64,000 bases of DNA from contig CM075186.1 of the NCBI GenBank assembly GCA_037577475.1, positions 7,749,501 to 7,813,500 of the forward strand, read 5' to 3'. The translations under genes and the position numbers were made by a program. The notes beneath the pieces were generated by a model. It saw only the letters and a list, made by a program, of their open reading frames with translations, searched no databases and was not told the origin of the DNA. This document shows, in pieces, positions 33,897 through 46,983 of the stretch (position 1 is the stretch's first letter; every line of letters begins with the position of its first letter). Origin of the DNA: Chaunax sp. Z400 (lineage: Eukaryota; Chordata; Actinopteri; Lophiiformes; Chaunacidae).

Positions 33897-35751
33897 GGTC
33901 TCACACTCCTTGTATGGTGCTCTGAGCTCTGCCTCCGGCCTTGCTGGAGGTCCGACTCTCCGGAACCTCTAAAGTTTCCTCAGCAGCTAACTTTAGCAAC
34001 TCCTGTTGGACTCCGGGGGAATGTGAGGAGACGCCTCAGAGTTATATTTGGATCATGTGACTTCATCAGGAGTCCTATTAAAACCGTCACCAGTCTGCTG
34101 AGATCAATCTTATGGTTTTAAAATTTAGTAAACAATAAACAAACCAGAAAAAAAAAATAATTCTGGATTGCTGGATTTCTTATGATAATTTTATAATTGT
34201 AGCACTTAGCATTAGCAATTTTCCTATTGAAGCACACCGTCTCAGATTAGAAAAATATAATTTACGCACGTGCACAAACAGGAGACAGAGAAGCAGACAT
34301 TTTTGGGATTCCAATTCTTAATAACAAGAGAAGGGCATTCAGTGGAATGCACACCTCCACCAAATCCCCACAATCCCTTTAAATTAATTAATCAAATTAA
34401 ACCCTGATCCAAATTCCAACAAGACATGTGCACCATCAAAACGGCTGCCCTCAAGGTTCTAGCAATGTTAAGGAAGGTGAAGGGAAAAAAAATGGATCTA
34501 TGGATGTATGGATCCACCTGTTTATCTAGGTTTACTCCAGAATTTAATGGGTTCTGCTCCCATGCTGGGCATTTCCTGGAGCTGTCTATACTGATATAAG
34601 CTATTAAAGATCACATTAATTATGTAAATCAGTGAATATATTAAACAATAATAGACTAATTTGTCATAAATGAATCATTTTTATTTGCTTTGAATACCAG
34701 CGCCCACAGTGTCTGCTTAGAAGGATTCTGGCCCTTGAACAAAAGTAGTTGATGACCCCTGCTCCAGACAGTATTTGTAGCAGGATGGATGGTGTTTGTG
34801 GGATTGAGTCCAAATGAACCCAGCTGACAGAGATACAAACAAACCGGACTGAAAACATAACCTCCTTGGTGGAGGTGACAAGATGTGCATGTAGGCTATG
34901 TGAGGTTGATATTGTCCTTACTGTATATGAACAGTTTGTGTTCAGTTTCTGTACGTTGTCACAGATTTTGTGCTCAGGGTAGCTAGAGATATTTTGATGT
35001 CCAAACTGGTCCAGGACAACAAGGTCCTGATGTTTTTTTTATTTTTTTTTATAGTTTTTTGTTTTTGTTTTTGTGTTTGTTTTTACTCAGCTGGTTTTTC
35101 ATTTTGATGTTTTGTTGATGATGTCATCGGTGTGTTCTGCTTTGTTTCAGCAGATGTGGGAGCAGCTGGCCGACATCGCCCACATTTTTTAACCTCAGTT
35201 GTTGACCATAAAGATTGAGCTTCAGCATATTGAAAGAACGACCAGTGATGTTTTCACAGGTACACGCTGGGTCACATGTGTTAAACATCTTTAGAGAGTC
35301 AGACATTTTGAGTCCATCATCAAACTATAAGGCATGCATTTTTTTTTTCATACTTTCAGGTTGTATTCAATATTCAAGTGACTGAATTCTGCATCAAGTA
35401 AAGAAATATGGATCTGTTAAATGCAGAAACCTAATTTTATTTTATTTTATTCTAATGATTGTAACTCACAATGAAGAGTCTTCTTCAATAGAGTAAAACC
35501 ATTGTAAGAACACACAACTTCACTTCAAATATGGTCGCATGCTCCTAAAACCACTTAGATCCATCCATATAATAAAAAATCTCAGCATCACTGACTGGAA
35601 ACCGCTAAAGTTTGGACAACCAGCAAACTGATACCTGGGTGTTCAGTGATTTGTCACAGTAAAGCACAAACAAATACTGATTGAGAAAAAAAGAAACATT
35701 TACTTTTCTCTTTCTGTTTGGTCTTCATGCAGGGGGATTAGCAATGAGCAG

Positions 35752-35759
35752 TATATAAG
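35752..35759 (+). promoter_or_regulatory. Isolated TATA-like core promoter
   Basis: The sequence gTATATAAGAG resembles a strong TATA box, but no gene of the array or lsp1 starts here. The conserved troponin I block is absent upstream. The next ATG (35841) opens only three codons. A non-coding or alternative first exon is possible; chance is also possible. Confidence 0.25.
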
Positions 35760-38226
35760 AGCCATACAGGCAGACAGAAGACCTCCAGCCTGACACCAAC
35801 CTTGACTTCAGAGAGGTCAGAGGTGTCCCCTTCGACCAACATGGGTCCCTGAAAACTGACGCTGGTTATTTTGGGATTGAAGCTGCTGAAAGATGATATT
35901 TTATGCTGCTGGTGTAAATCACATTAAAAAACAAACAAAACTAAAGACAAGAACAGAATATTTCAAACCACAGCCTCTGAAACAGCACGGAGGTTTAAGG
36001 TTAAATGCATGTCCAACAAATGTTAATACAGAGGACGCTAAAACACCAAAATAACAACAAATAAAACAATTAAATCTGTTAAGTCTCACTAGTAGCTTCC
36101 AGAGGAGGGGATACATGATGCTCAGATGCTCCTGAAACAGACCTCAGATCAGCTGTAGAGGACGTCCAGCTGATGTTGAAGGTTGGTGGCCAATAGGGGG
36201 CGTATATGTTCTGTTTTTGCACAAGTACAGCTCAGGTTGAGTGGATATCATCTGCAGGTAACTGAAGCATAAGACAGTACTTAAGTGAATATCTTTCTGA
36301 ATCACACGGTGCAATAGATATAAAATAGATCATAGATTAGATATGGATGTTTATACTGTTGCTACTTGATATTCATTTCTGCAATGAAAGTTGCTTGTGA
36401 AGGATTTCTGTTGACTTGACTTGACATACTGGATGTCGGCTTTGTCCCAGCTTTGTTTCCTGATTCTTTTTCTTTTTTCTTTTTTTTTGGTGTAATTTCT
36501 GAATGATTGAAAACGTACTTATATTGATTGAATGCAAATCACAAAAGAGGGATTGGACTAGTTGCTTCCAATCAGGAGCACCTGAGAGAGACAAGAACTC
36601 ATTCATCCCAAATTCTTGTTTTTGGAATTTTTTTGTACATTATGAATATTTTGTGTATTTTATACTATATTGGGACCCAAGGAGAAACAGTAGAGGTCTT
36701 TGTGTAGCTGTTCTTCGTCACAGCTGAGAAAAATTCAAAATTCAAAGTGTTCTTTAGGATGTAATTTTCTTTTCTTTTTTTCACACACTGTATTTGAAAA
36801 AAATGCCTGTCACTCAAATCCTACAATTCTATCTCAGCAGATTTTTTTTTTAAAGAAAATAATCTTAAACATTTCTATTCTTTAAATCACAGATGCGGAG
36901 GATTGTTCAGTCTTGGACTAAGTATGAATGTCCTTGTTGTTTTCTAGTTTTCATCATCTGAACCCCTCTCTAGGCCCTTGACGTTTTCAATCAAGTCTCT
37001 TTATATCCTGCAGAGGTCAGTCCTACATGGTGAAACTCACTCAGGTCATTTTCCATCTCCTCACTCTGCTGAATCAAACATATACCACTCGTTCCCTCCT
37101 TCATCTTCATGTCGCCGCTCTGTAGACTTCGTGTCTGAAACTAAAGCTCATCTTAATGACTGACACAGGCTGGAAAGTCATTTAGGGTTATGTCCAGCCT
37201 GCCAGAGGTCATTGTAAAAACTCAAGGAGTGCAATTACATTTAGTGCCTGCTCAAAATCTCATTAACTTCCCCCTGTTTTCCCCCTTGAGTGCCATATGG
37301 TTTCACTTTCAGCATACTGGAGCGTGCAGGTGGAGAGGTTCTTAGCTCCCTCCCCCAAACTGGAGGACTGCTTAACTCCTGAGTCAAACACACACTGCAC
37401 AAGGATTTGTGAACCTGGCTGAGTCTTGAACGCAGCCCATCCTGCCATCCATCTGGTTCCTGCAGGTGTTGCATCGCTCAGAGCAGACTGTACTAAGTTC
37501 ATCTGATTTCAAACAGCGCTGTAATGTTCCAGCTGCAGATTTCTAAAACTAGAACATATTGAAAGATTTAATTATATTGCTGACAGAATGAATAATTAAC
37601 TTAATACTCCTAATTATGACATTCTTGAGTTGAACAAAGATACTGTTCACAATATTCTACATTTATTCAATAACAGATCATGGAACGATCAAACACTGCA
37701 TCAAAATACACAATATCAGTAACGTTTTATTGTTGAGGGCCGATCCAAAGTAATTAAGAAATAATTCTGATCATCAACCACTAATGATGCCTCTAGTCAA
37801 ACCAAATATCTGCTGAGCCTCTGCAGGCCACAAAAGGGCAGCTTGAGTTTCAATTATTTTCTTCTTCCTCTTCTTTTGGTTAGCTGTCAACTGGTATTAG
37901 CATCCTCTAAAATCTCCCGGTAGTGGGTCGCACACATACAACGCTACATGCTTGTAAAACATTGCACCCCCATCCTGTCGGCTCGCTCCATACAGACATC
38001 AATATGGTGCTCTTACTTGATCTACTGCTGGCTCAGAGGTGGAGCGACAACAACCTCATTTATACAGAATGGTGAGGTGCAGTAAAGGTGCAACAATCTC
38101 TCCTTGTATAGTCTGTGTAAAAAGGGCTTATGCCTGAACCAACCAAACTGTAGGTCACATGATGGAAGTCACCTGACTTTGTCCTTTCCTGCAAACTTCT
38201 TCTTGACACGTGGAAAGCTCGATGTG

Positions 38227-38280
38227 AACTGCATTAAATGTCATGCGAAAAGAGTTTTTTGCATGCCATTTAATGCAGTT
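38227..38280. repeat. 20-bp near-perfect inverted repeat (foldback)
   Basis: Left arm 38227-38246 (AACTGCATTAAATGTCATGC) and right arm 38261-38280 are complementary at 19 of 20 positions. The 14-nt interior can pair further through its A and T runs. It looks like a foldback-type repeat remnant. Confidence 0.8.
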
Positions 38281-40285
38281 GGAATTTTACTAAAATTGCA
38301 GAACGTGCTTACAGGTAGCGTGCTATTTCCACCCCGTCCCACGAGATCACACTGGGCAGCCTGACTGGATCGCTAGTCGACCTTCATTTTCCCACATTTC
38401 ATGCGGTGGCAGACAAAATTGCATAGTGAAAGCAAGGTTTATAGGCATCCAATCAAAATGCAGAAGGTACCATTATTCTATCCATTACAGTATGCAATAA
38501 ACATTTACTTAATAATGAAATGTTAAAGCAGAAAACCTGCAGTGTAGCCTAATTAACTGATCATGTACATAGTTTTAATAGAACATCATGAACTTGTGTA
38601 TAGTCCAATAAATCTGTGCATCAAAAACTCAGTTAAGTTTATAGGTTTAGGTTTAGTGAATGAGACATGTTTGAATTCTTTGCTCATTATCAGGCTGTGG
38701 TTTGTCATTAAATCATATTTTATAATTATTGTCTTCTCTTCCAGGTCTGGTGGTATCTCCTCTGTGCCTCTTCCAGGTTTGTCTCACGCAGCAGGAATGC
38801 ATGGTCCCTGCTCTCTGCTGCTTTAATAAGGCCGCATTCCACTATCTGAACGTGGAATCACTGCAACATTACTCTGTCAGTAAACTCAACATGTCTCCAA
38901 CATGCTGTAAAGCTCCTGGTGGGGCCTGTAAAATGACTGCACTGCCATAAAACCATCGTAACCAAAGCTCATAAAAACATGAACTCACCCACTAAACAGA
39001 ATATGATATGCAAACACATAGTTTACTGTTCTCCATTCTATAAGTATATTGTACTCTGTGACACACGAGCATCCGTTCCAAGAGAGCGGTTGATTTTTGT
39101 GTTGGTGTAGAAAAATCCTACAGATTTTCATAATCATTCATCATTTTTCAAGAACAGGAGAACAGAACATGAAAAAGACGCTATTTGTAAGAACAAGGAA
39201 CATCTACAGATTGTGAGTAAAATTAAATATTCATAAATACACAGGAGGACGTCAAAGAACAAATAAGGTAACAAATATTTTAGATATATTGTGTCACAGA
39301 TATCTTGACATGTAGATTACTTACAACTTTTCAAAATCTATATAAATCTACGATACATTTTTCATACTTTCCTTATTTTCATTTGGATTGAACATTTGAT
39401 AGTAAGTTATATTTGTTTTTAGCAACTATCAGCTGTACAAAAAACATCAACAAGAAACTGGCGTAGGTTTTGTTAGTAATTACTCATGCATGTTTATTGT
39501 CTGCACAATTCACCCCATTATGGTTGATTTCGTCTATTATTTCAGAGTTTTGTGTTAGACCCTTTAGCTTTCAGCAGCATCAGAATGGATCACACTTTTG
39601 ATTCTGTGTGGTCCAACTTCACCTCACAGCAGACAAACTAAGTAACCAACAGAATGCAGAAATACTTTCTGTGGTTTTAATCCAAGGCTTTCATCCGGTT
39701 CAGATGTGACTGATCAGATGTCTGCCGCTGCGTCTGCTTTCTGTCTCGACTATGAAACAGTAATTATAGTGTCTAGCTGTACATTTCTGAGAGGGTTGGG
39801 TGAGTTGCAGATTAATTTTACATCATGCATGCAGGTCTTATTGTATGTGTGAGTATGTGAGTGCAAAAACATAATGCATTCTTTATTTAACACTAAAAAA
39901 AACATATATTTGTGCAAAATGAGAAATTTGAAAACTACATTTTGTGATACCACCAGGCTGTAATGTTATTTACAGCCTCAGTAACATTATTGGCTCCTTA
40001 ACCATACATCACTGAGATTTAAGAAAATAATACATTCATTCTTGAGATGCTCCTACGATATCTTTGCAATTATGAATGATAAATTAACTCTGCTCAAATT
40101 TGCACATCTTATTTTTGGTATTTTAGAGATTTGTTTTTGTTTTTATGTGTTAATTTTAAATTGCATACGCTCAGGAAACATTTTTATATTTGTTGTTGGT
40201 TTTTATTAGAAGTTGGTGTGTTCTTTTCTGTAATTGTGTTGTTTTGTGTTGAGTTGACAAGTTTCCTATCTGGGATAAAAAAGTC

Positions 40286-40360
40286 ACTGAACTGAACTGA
40301 ACTGAACTGAACTGAACTGAACTGAACTGAACTGAGCTGAGCTGAACTGAACTGAACTGA
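40286..40360. repeat. (ACTGA)15 pentanucleotide array
   Basis: Fifteen tandem five-base units, thirteen ACTGA and two adjacent GCTGA variants near the 3' side. Confidence 0.95.
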
Positions 40361-42879
40361 AGAACCAGAAATAACTGAACGGTTCATGAAGAATGTAGCC
40401 ACACCCATCAAACTTTGACATTTTGTGATGCACAACATGGTATTACAACTATTTCAGCTGTCATATAAAATATGCAAATCAGAACATGATCCATGCCTGG
40501 ATGTATTCCTCCAATTGACATCATCAGACCAGAGACTTTCTGCAAAGTTGCATTCTGAATCATTCAATCTGTTTTTCATCAGATATTGATAAAATGCGTA
40601 AATAAGAGGAATGGTTTTGGCTAGATTGACTATAAGATGTTAATAATAACCTTAAGTGATGATGGCATTTAACTGTTTAATATCACAAAATACAGAGGAT
40701 TTCTGAGTCATAGCCAGTTGAAGAATCATTTTTTGTGTACATAAAGAAAAAGACAACATACTTTCAGCTTTGTGAGAGAAAGGATCTATTATGAGCCGGG
40801 CGTCAGCAGATCTATGCTTGCCTGGAAACCCATCTTTATTTACCACCACAAGTAGAAAAAAAACAAAGTGATCATGTTCTCTAAGAAAAGCCCTGAAGGT
40901 GCATCAGCATCATAAACTAGTGTTTGTGTCATTGTGTTGAGGGTAGTGCAGCGTTACCCGCACACAAACTGTTGATAGTACAGAGCCAGGTTCAAACCAC
41001 CAGCTCATTTTATCATCATCAGCCTCAGATCTTTCTCTTCGGATCATCTTTCCCCTTGTCAGCTTTATTCTTCATAAATTATCTGACACTCAATCTCTCT
41101 GCATTTATTCACAGCTGCACAATGATGCCCTGTAGCTGCTCAGTCGTTACGTCTGTGTTCAAGGAACATGAACATGTCATGGCTAAATGTTTGTGCTCAA
41201 ACCTCTAACAAAGTTGACTATGAATGTATTTGAAACAGAGTTAATTGAGTATTAATTTTACATTTACCTGTATGAACCAGCTGCTCCGGGCTCAACCTCA
41301 GGTGAGGTCTTCTCTTCTTTGAGTGTGTCTGTCCTTCTCACTAAACTGCAAACATTCACCCATCGGTTTGATCAGACCTGATCTGATCCAGGCTGCCTTC
41401 AACACTGGTCTTTCCTCTTCCTGCCATTACAATACTCTCTCAGCCTTCTGTCCAGCTTTCTGTCTAACAGATGTTCCTCTTCGTGAGGATTAAAGGCTCT
41501 CCACGGTACGGCTGGAACTAAGCTTATCATTTGGTATATATAAAACATCCATCAGAAAACAGTAAAACAATACCAGACTCATGTTTTGTGTCGTCCATCC
41601 AAGAGTAAAATAAACCAAAGTTATTCATTTTAATATAATCATTTGGGATTTATGGAATCATAAAATGTTTTTTTCCTTGACTAATGGCTGCAGCTCTTCT
41701 TCCCAGTAACTGGAAAAGCTCTTGCTCTGACCTCTGCATGTAGACACTTTACCTTCCATGTGTTGTCAGTCCATTCCTCCACCTGTACCTGGTATCTTTG
41801 AGCGCTTCCTCCATCTTTACTTCTCACTTGGACCATCGACTTAATCCTGATGATGTTCCTTGTGATTTTATATTTGTCTCCTGACACAAAAAGGCAGATT
41901 GTTCATGGCTCGGGCGACAATCCTGGAACTTTTTGGGTGTATTTTAAATATGAACAAACTGATTTGACATTTTTTTGGGTTTTGGGTTTACATTTTTTGC
42001 AGGTTCACACTCAGATACGCCACTCTAACCTGACAAATGGGCTATATTTCTAATATCACTTTCAAAGCTCCCTCTGGTGGATTAACTCCTATTCTCAAAA
42101 AAAAAAACCCATTTGACTGGATTCCAGCAGGCAAATTCATCCTTCAGGGTGAGCTCGGTGTTATTTGGCTCTCAGTGTCAGGAGAAGAGATCTCTGGCTG
42201 CAGAGACGCCGTTGAGGTTTGAGAGGAGCCTCGTTGAGCGGGAAGTGATGAGAGCTGCTCTGGCATTGAAAAGAGAGTCTGGAACACATTCTGGGTTGTA
42301 GGTCAACACTCCCTGAGCCCACTAATCGATCAACAGCACTCCTCACTGTGACCTCTCCTCCAGCCTGGCTGAGGGAGGAGACCAGCAGGAATGAGCTGCT
42401 CTTTTGTTCCACATGTCCTGGAGCTTTAATCCTGCTTTAGCCAAATATGCAAAAACCAACTTGCACCTTTTTTTTTTCTAAACTTGGAAAACTTGAAATT
42501 CAGGAGAAGCTGAGCCTCTAGGATTATGAGCCTTCAGGGAAAAGCACAGTTTTTGTTAACTGGACTATATTATTATAGCCTTAATTCCCATCACTAATAT
42601 TTGTCTTACCAGCTAAGTATCTGAAACACATTAGTGTTGTTTTCATCACAAAACCCCTTACGAAGAATCTCAATGGGCCTTGTTGGATCATCAAACAGCA
42701 TCGGAAACCCTCAGTCAATGTAGGTTTCTCAAACAGACAATTCATAAATCATTTCAACTATACACTCAGTAATTACGAGCTCGGTCTCATTGTCAGGATG
42801 TTAAAATCTGCCTCCCTCTGCGTCTCATCCAGACACACAAGGCACCCTGGGTTTGCACCCTGTGTTAAACGAAACATCA

Positions 42880-43290
42880 CCCGTCTTTTCCCAAATCTAA
42901 CCACATAGTTTTTGTGCCTAAACTTACCCAAAGTGCCATTTTGTGTTTACCACAAATGCTTTGTGGTTCAGTGGGAAGACTTAGTGCATCACAAGCCTGG
43001 CTCACACTACAGGGGAATCAGGCCAATTTCACCCATCCCAAAAATCAGAGGAAAAAACAAGTGAGGAACTTTGGTCAATCCTGATATTTGGTCCAGATTA
43101 TCTGGTAGCGTGAGGCGTTTACAGATCCAGTCTTGCACCTCCTTATCTGCTCCTGGACAATCGAGGTCGCCCCGTTAATTTTCAGACATGTTTGATTTTT
43201 AGGATTTGAAATCTGGATGATTACGTCAGTACTTTTCGAGTGAGATCCTTGTAGTCAATGAGCCAATTGAATCTAGTTGTGTGTGCATGT
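42880..43290. repeat. Probable dispersed-repeat region
   Basis: The segment 'taaccacatagtttttgtgc' followed by 'cctaaacttacccaaagtg' resembles a common fish repeat and is loosely echoed at 59.0-59.2 kb. The adjacent 'ggctcacactacaggggaat' segment resembles another widespread element. Both are recognised by pattern only. Confidence 0.35.
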
Positions 43291-43334
43291 TTAAGATTAA
43301 AGAAGATAATCTATTACATTGCTCTTTAAGTGTG

Positions 43335-43335
<1 letters not shown>

Positions 43336-43369
<34 letters not shown>
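43336..43369. repeat. (GAT)n microsatellite
   Basis: About eleven uninterrupted GAT units. Confidence 0.95.
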
Positions 43370-45439
43370 GTAAATTAGGCTACTTTAAGGTTGGATGATT
43401 GCACTGACTACTTGTTATCGTATACCACTGAGCATATAGGCAATACAATTCACCCTATTACAACACCTGTTCAACACAAAATCGTTAGAAGGCAAACTTG
43501 AAGCAGAAAACCCAACAACCCCTGAACTCTACATTTTCTTGATTTGTCTTAAAACTGCACATTAGACTAAGCAGACCACAACATTAAAAGTCAAAACACA
43601 TCAGCAGCAGATTAAATGTGCTTCTTAGGCTAAAGTTTCCAAGACCACAATGAGCATGAGCCAAGCACAACACAAAATTAGCACCATTTACAAATTGATC
43701 CTGTCATTGAAATTATGTTGAAGTTGCAGAAAATCAATCCTGCGGCTCCCAACATAGGAGTCAGACCCATTCAAAAGGTCAGCAGACAAATCTGAGGGTT
43801 TGTCAGATGATTAATGGGAAAGGAGAGAAGAAAACTTTCTGCCACAAAAGTGTTTAGAGGTTTTTTTGGAGAGTCTCTGATCTTGTTTTTTTATTTCATT
43901 TTATTTTTTTAACAAATATTGGAGAATTTTACCACATTAGATTTTGTTAAATACTTTTTCTTAATAATGTAATTTTTTTATTAATATATCTGTATTCTGT
44001 TATTCAGCCTTCACTGGGCGGTAAAAATCTAAATGGCGTTTTGGATGAACAAGATGTGAATTAAGAGCAAATACAGCTGTGAAAACAGCTTCTGATTCTG
44101 AGAGACATTAGAAAGAGACTCTTCATCTCTAAAAACTTCAACAGATTGACGGCGCGTGGTTTTGCCTCGATGCCTGGCGTCAGCAGATAACCTCCAGCAG
44201 CAGAAAACCAAACACAGGAGTGCTGGCTGTTTGCTTTGAGCTGAAAGTGAACCAACAGGCACTTTCTCTTTGTTTCTCTGCTGATGGATGGGGGTGTTTG
44301 TTTCCCATCAGGGAAGCTGGAGGACACAAAACAGTGATATTTGTCACTGTGTAGGTTTCCACTGATGTCTGTAATGTACCAGAGTTAAACCTATGAACAT
44401 GACAATGACATATGACAATATTTGATTAGCTGACTTAGTCTGATTATTTTACAAAATATTTATGAATATAAATATTTATTTATATTTTAAACATTATGCA
44501 TTGTAATATAACTTGATAAATTGTTGTTTTGTGAGTGAAAGTAGTTCTAAAAGTATGTTTTATAATGATGATATATTTTTCATAGCACAAAAGTATGAAA
44601 ATAGCTCTGATCTAAAGACTGAATCCAAACCAATTACATCCCTACAAATACAGGTAGTGCTTTTAAAAACAAAATATTTCAAGTCTGATCCTTGCCTGAT
44701 TTATACTTGCAGTAGTTTAATCTACCTCCCTCTGCTTTAATCACATCAGGACTTGGAGTATAAAACGCTTGAGTCATGGCTGGATGTCCTCAGTGGTGTA
44801 AATCTTTTGGACGAGCAACCTTTACAGAAACTAAAGTTCATCCAAATCATCCTGCTGTGAAGTGAAACACATTCATCGTCATACGAGCCATCTCTTCTCA
44901 GCCAACAAGTTGGGAACATTAAAAATGGGCTGACATGTTTCTCTACCACGGGAGGTTTTATCTGCAGCCCTGACCACAAAACTCCATCACCCTGCAGTCC
45001 AACAATAACATGCAAGCAGAGAGAGCATGCAGCTTGATTGAAACCGACGTGGAAATCCACTGCATCCCTTTTAAACACGAGGGAGTGAAGGAAACGCCAC
45101 ACTGGAGTTTGTTAATGCCTCTCTGTCTTATATTCTCTGCTGCTGTCCAACCTGAGCTGACCCAGTAGATCAACTCATACAGAATTTTTATCCCTACAAA
45201 TATGTTAGAACATTTTTTTGCATTTTTCCCTCTGCTATTAATCACCTAGAACTACCTCGAGCAGGAAGAACAGTAAAATGCTGTTTACTCATTGATGCAT
45301 CAGTATTAATAATCTAATAATTATATCAAATAATATTCCATTCATTTGTTTGCTGAATCAGATTTTCTGTAGAACCAGTACTTTCACTTTTGATAATTTA
45401 AGAACATCTTTCTACAATACTTATGTACTTTAACTTTAA

Positions 45440-45720
45440 GAAACAGTTCACCCTAAATCAAAAATACATATTTTTTCCTCTTACCTAGAGCTATTTATTC
45501 ATTTTGATTGTTTTGCAGTGAGTGGCTGCATTTTTGGAATATAGACCATAGAGATCTGCTTTCTCTTGAATATAATGGAAGTAGATGGCACCTCGGTTAT
45601 GTTGCTCAAAGTGCCCAAAAAAAAAAAAAAAAAAGAAAACCTTGAAAATGTCTTTTTCCAGAAATCACAACTGTGTTACTCAGGATAATCTATAGACCTT
45701 GTTGTGACCGGTTTCATCTT
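45440..45720 (+). repeat. Probable dispersed repeat with internal A-tract
   Basis: Begins 'aagaaacagttcaccctaaa' with an internal run of 18 A, and carries phrases ('aatagagctatttattcatt'-like, 'tagaccttgttgtgaccgg') typical of a high-copy fish element. No other copy lies in this window, so the call rests on general pattern. Confidence 0.4.
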
Positions 45721-46343
45721 GCTAACTAAGCTAGAATATTTACATCCGTCATAGGCATGAGCCTCTCATCCATGACTGGATGCCATAGTTTCCTTGAGGA
45801 CTGATACAGTGTAGGTCGGTAGACAGAAAATAGTTCCTGAAACTGCTCATAACAATGTCTGTGGATCACAGTATCTTGAGTTACCGAGTCATGCTTTCTG
45901 GAAACAGTCACTGCTGTTTAGTTCAAATGTAATTGTTCTATTGTTTGATTGTTTGGTGTTTGGAATGTGAGCACCTTAAGTCAGGTGCCATGTAGTTCTA
46001 TTATAGTACAGAGAAGACAGACATCTCCACAGCTGATATCTCCAAAACACTCACACCAAAGCAGTCTATGAGAATAGTTCTAGTTCTGACGCAGGTAATA
46101 TTTCCCTCCATTAAACTACAGGTTGTCACTTTTTAAGAGGAACAATTATTGGAATTGTGTGTTGATGTGATAGAAATCAGTGTTTTGTGTCGTTGGAAAA
46201 AGCTGTTCAGCCGTTTACTTTTTGTGCTATTTGTTCTAGAGTGTCTGAGTGCTGAGGTTGTGTTCAGGTCAGCTAGATTTTAATGGAAACTGCAGCTCTG
46301 TTGTATGAGCATGAGCATGCAGTGATGGTAGTGGTGTTGGTAC

Positions 46344-46371
46344 GGGGGGGGGGGGGGGGGGGGGGGGGGGG
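46344..46371. repeat. Poly-G run of 28
   Basis: Twenty-eight consecutive G residues between 'ggtac' and 'catgtg'. Its true length is uncertain because such runs are read poorly by most sequencing methods. Confidence 0.9.
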
Positions 46372-46762
46372 CATGTGTCCAAGCCATGAATTCACTTCCC
46401 AGAATTCCCTTTGTCTGATGTGCCACTAAGCAAGACTTACCGACACTCCAGGGGTGAATGGTGATGAGTGGGTTACCTTAGTAACGGCGGTGTGTTGTAT
46501 GTGTGAGTGAGAGCGTTTTAGGGAGGGGGTGGGTGGAGACAAAGGCGTACAGTTTGCTTGTGTGAAGTCTGAAGGACAGAGGCGACCTTTCATGACCCGT
46601 GAGCGTCAGCAAGCAATGAATTTAGCCAAGCTGGACATAATGTGTGTCCATTAAAGTAGATTTTTACTATTCCAAAGTAAAAAAAAAACAACAAAAAAAA
46701 CCAACGCTCAAAATCAGAAATTGTAGCAATTTGTCTGTTCTTTCATATTATTGTGGAAAACA

Positions 46763-46848
46763 CATACACTACCAGTCAAAAATTTTGACACAGTTTCCCA
46801 TTCAAGTGGATGGGAAACTGTGTCCAAACTATTGACTGGTACTGTATG
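46763..46848. mobile_element. Foldback element with Tc1/mariner-like ends
   Basis: Two 39-bp arms (46763-46801 and 46810-46848) are complementary at about 35 positions around an 8-bp spacer. The outer sequence TACACTACCAGTCAAAA and its partner resemble the terminal inverted repeats of Tc1/mariner-type fish elements. It has no coding interior, so it would be a minimal foldback MITE or end-to-end remnant. Confidence 0.65.
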
Positions 46849-46943
46849 TGTGTGTGTTTTTTTAAAAATATTTGAATAATAATCAAATAATACAATGTAA
46901 TAATAATCCATTGCTCAGGGCAATAACATTTGATTTGAGCTCT

Positions 46944-46983
46944 TTAAAAGAAAGAGGAAGCTAAAACTTCCTCTTTCTTTTAA
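46944..46983. repeat. Perfect 17-bp inverted repeat
   Basis: Arms TTAAAAGAAAGAGGAAG (46944-46960) and its exact reverse complement (46967-46983) around the loop CTAAAA. It is purine-rich on one arm and lies about 95 bp after the foldback element. Confidence 0.95.

Noticed and set aside
40286..40360. CRISPR-like regular repeats
   Set aside because: Short tandem units without spacers in a vertebrate genome; an ordinary microsatellite.
40184..40438. 84-codon minus-strand frame with a repeated Val-Gln-Phe-Ser motif
   Set aside because: Produced by the ACTGA pentanucleotide array.
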